Assembly: GCA_964393115.1 (NCBI GenBank)
Contig: CAYMST010000104.1
Location: forward strand, 1 to 15,175
Direction: 5' to 3'
DNA length: 15,175 nucleotides
DNA from: CAYMST01 sp964393115
Lineage (GTDB): Bacteria > Bacteroidota > Bacteroidia > Cytophagales > Cyclobacteriaceae
Positions 14,384 through 15,175 of this stretch are shown piece by piece; the first letter of the stretch is position 1, and each line of letters starts with the position of its first letter. The notes beneath the pieces are model-generated. The model searched no databases and was not told the DNA's origin. It saw only the letters and a program-made list of their open reading frames with translations. The translations under genes were made by a program, and so were the position numbers.

Positions 14384-15175
14384 TTAGTTCAACGGAAGTT
14401 CACGGAATTCATCTAATGTAACTTCTTTATCGTCTATTTTGATTTTGTCTTTAATGAGGCTCAATATTTTGTCTGCTTCTGCTTGACGATAAGCTTCCTG
14501 ATAATTCTTCCCTTCATTTCCTTTAAGGTAATTATCAGCAAATTCGGCCATTTGTTCTTCGGGTAACACCGTACCGTATTGTAAGAATTGATTGGACAAG
14601 ATCTTCTTCGCTGCTGCTAACACGTCATCGTGCTCAGTTTTAATCTCGTTGTCTTTTGCAATCTTTCCCGAAATCAATTGCCACTTTAAGTCTTTCTCAT
14701 AGAGAGGGTACTCCTTTTCAATTTGTTCCAGCGAAAATTTTTCCTCGTTAGAGATAAACAACCAGTTTTTAAGAAATTCAGCTGGTGTTTCAAAGCTCAC
14801 TTTCTCTAATAGCGAAGATTTTATCTTGGAGTTAAAGAAGTATTCTTTTTCGCTTTCCATTTGTGTCTCGAGCTGTTCTCGGATTTTGGCCTTGAGCTCA
14901 TCCTCCGATTTTACTTGGTCTGGACCAAAAGCCTTGTCGAACAATTCCTGATTAACCTCTGCAGGAATAACTGTTGTTATTTCTGTCACTTCAAGAACCA
15001 ACTCTTCTTCACTTGACGTAACATCATCAATCTTATTGTCAGTTAAGTACTTCAAGTATCCTTCCGCTTCAGAAACATCTTTTAATACAAACTCAAGTGT
15101 CGCTCCGCTGGTTAGTCCAACTAGCTTACTTTTGAAGTCAGTCGTTAAGTCTTCGCTTTCTGTTCTAATAATTCG
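14384..15175 (-). CDS. tig: Trigger factor, 3' part, cut by the window edge
   Basis: Trigger factor is the ribosome-bound chaperone that shelters nascent chains. The frame is open from the stop codon at 14386-14384 to the right end of the window, giving about 263 C-terminal residues; the ribosome-binding N-terminal domain lies outside. A TTG at 15055 is only an internal leucine codon, not the start. The visible part covers the end of the peptidyl-prolyl isomerase region (the LVGLTSGATLEFVL stretch), then the IPAEVNQELFDKAFGPD segment that corresponds to the LPELTAEFIKRFG-type junction in E. coli, and a long helical C-terminal domain rich in Lys and Glu. The isomerase portion seen here has lost most of the typical FKBP pattern, so isomerase activity is doubtful. 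The location upstream of clpP and clpX supports the call. Confidence 0.9.
   Translation of the reverse strand, partial: RIIRTESEDLTTDFKSKLVGLTSGATLEFVLKDVSEAEGYLKYLTDNKIDDVTSSEEELVLEVTEITTVIPAEVNQELFDKAFGPDQVKSEDELKAKIREQLETQMESEKEYFFNSKIKSSLLEKVSFETPAEFLKNWLFISNEEKFSLEQIEKEYPLYEKDLKWQLISGKIAKDNEIKTEHDDVLAAAKKILSNQFLQYGTVLPEEQMAEFADNYLKGNEGKNYQEAYRQAEADKILSLIKDKIKIDDKEVTLDEFRELPLN

Noticed and set aside
14384..15055. A complete 223-residue gene starting at the TTG at 15055
   Set aside because: The frame stays open to the window end and the upstream codons continue trigger-factor sequence, so this is a partial tig.

Overview
The window looks like a chromosomal core region of a member of the Bacteroidota, most likely a marine-type Cytophagales (Flammeovirgaceae/Cyclobacteriaceae-like) bacterium. 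The evidence is the style of the proteins (DnaA, ClpX, ClpP, trigger factor, two-PDZ Do protease, GH3-family protein, RseP), AT-rich intergenic DNA, sparse Shine-Dalgarno sequences, and several perfect matches to the Bacteroidota -7 promoter box TAnnTTTG just upstream of genes. The lineage call is inference from sequence style, not a database search. The sequence is draft: there is a 16-N gap inside rseP.

Layout, left to right. dnaA (+) ends in a hairpin terminator and converges on a Do/HtrA-type periplasmic serine protease (-). That protease diverges from a KirBac-type inward-rectifier potassium channel gene (+), and the 99-bp gap between them holds two overlapping back-to-back promoter candidates. 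Next comes a tight + strand run: a GH3-family acyl-adenylating enzyme, dxr (isoprenoid precursor synthesis; TTG start one codon after the GH3 stop), and the site-2 protease rseP, which carries the assembly gap. A strong bidirectional terminator separates rseP from a large convergent gene (-) that fuses a membrane-anchored SGNH-hydrolase-like domain with tetratricopeptide repeats. Divergent from that is a 6-pyruvoyl-tetrahydropterin synthase/QueD-family gene (+), then lpxB (+, lipid A disaccharide synthase). The right end is the classic tig-clpP-clpX cluster on the - strand, in transcription order; tig is cut by the window edge.

The most unusual feature is a perfect array of eight CCCTAAA heptamers (11227-11282) between queD and lpxB. 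It starts one base after a perfect -7 promoter box and ends so that the last A of the last unit is the A of the lpxB ATG. The array would therefore form essentially the whole 5' leader of the lpxB mRNA, with no Shine-Dalgarno sequence, and its complement (TTTAGGG)8 on the template strand fits the G-quadruplex rule. A variable-length leader that tunes lipid A synthesis is a testable hypothesis; an assembly or read artefact must be excluded first.

Functionally the window combines replication initiation (DnaA), envelope stress and proteolysis (Do protease, RseP, ClpXP), protein folding (trigger factor), envelope lipid synthesis (Dxr feeds undecaprenyl and quinone synthesis; LpxB makes lipid A), ion transport and pterin/queuosine metabolism. 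I saw no tRNA, rRNA, CRISPR array, insertion sequence or phage gene.
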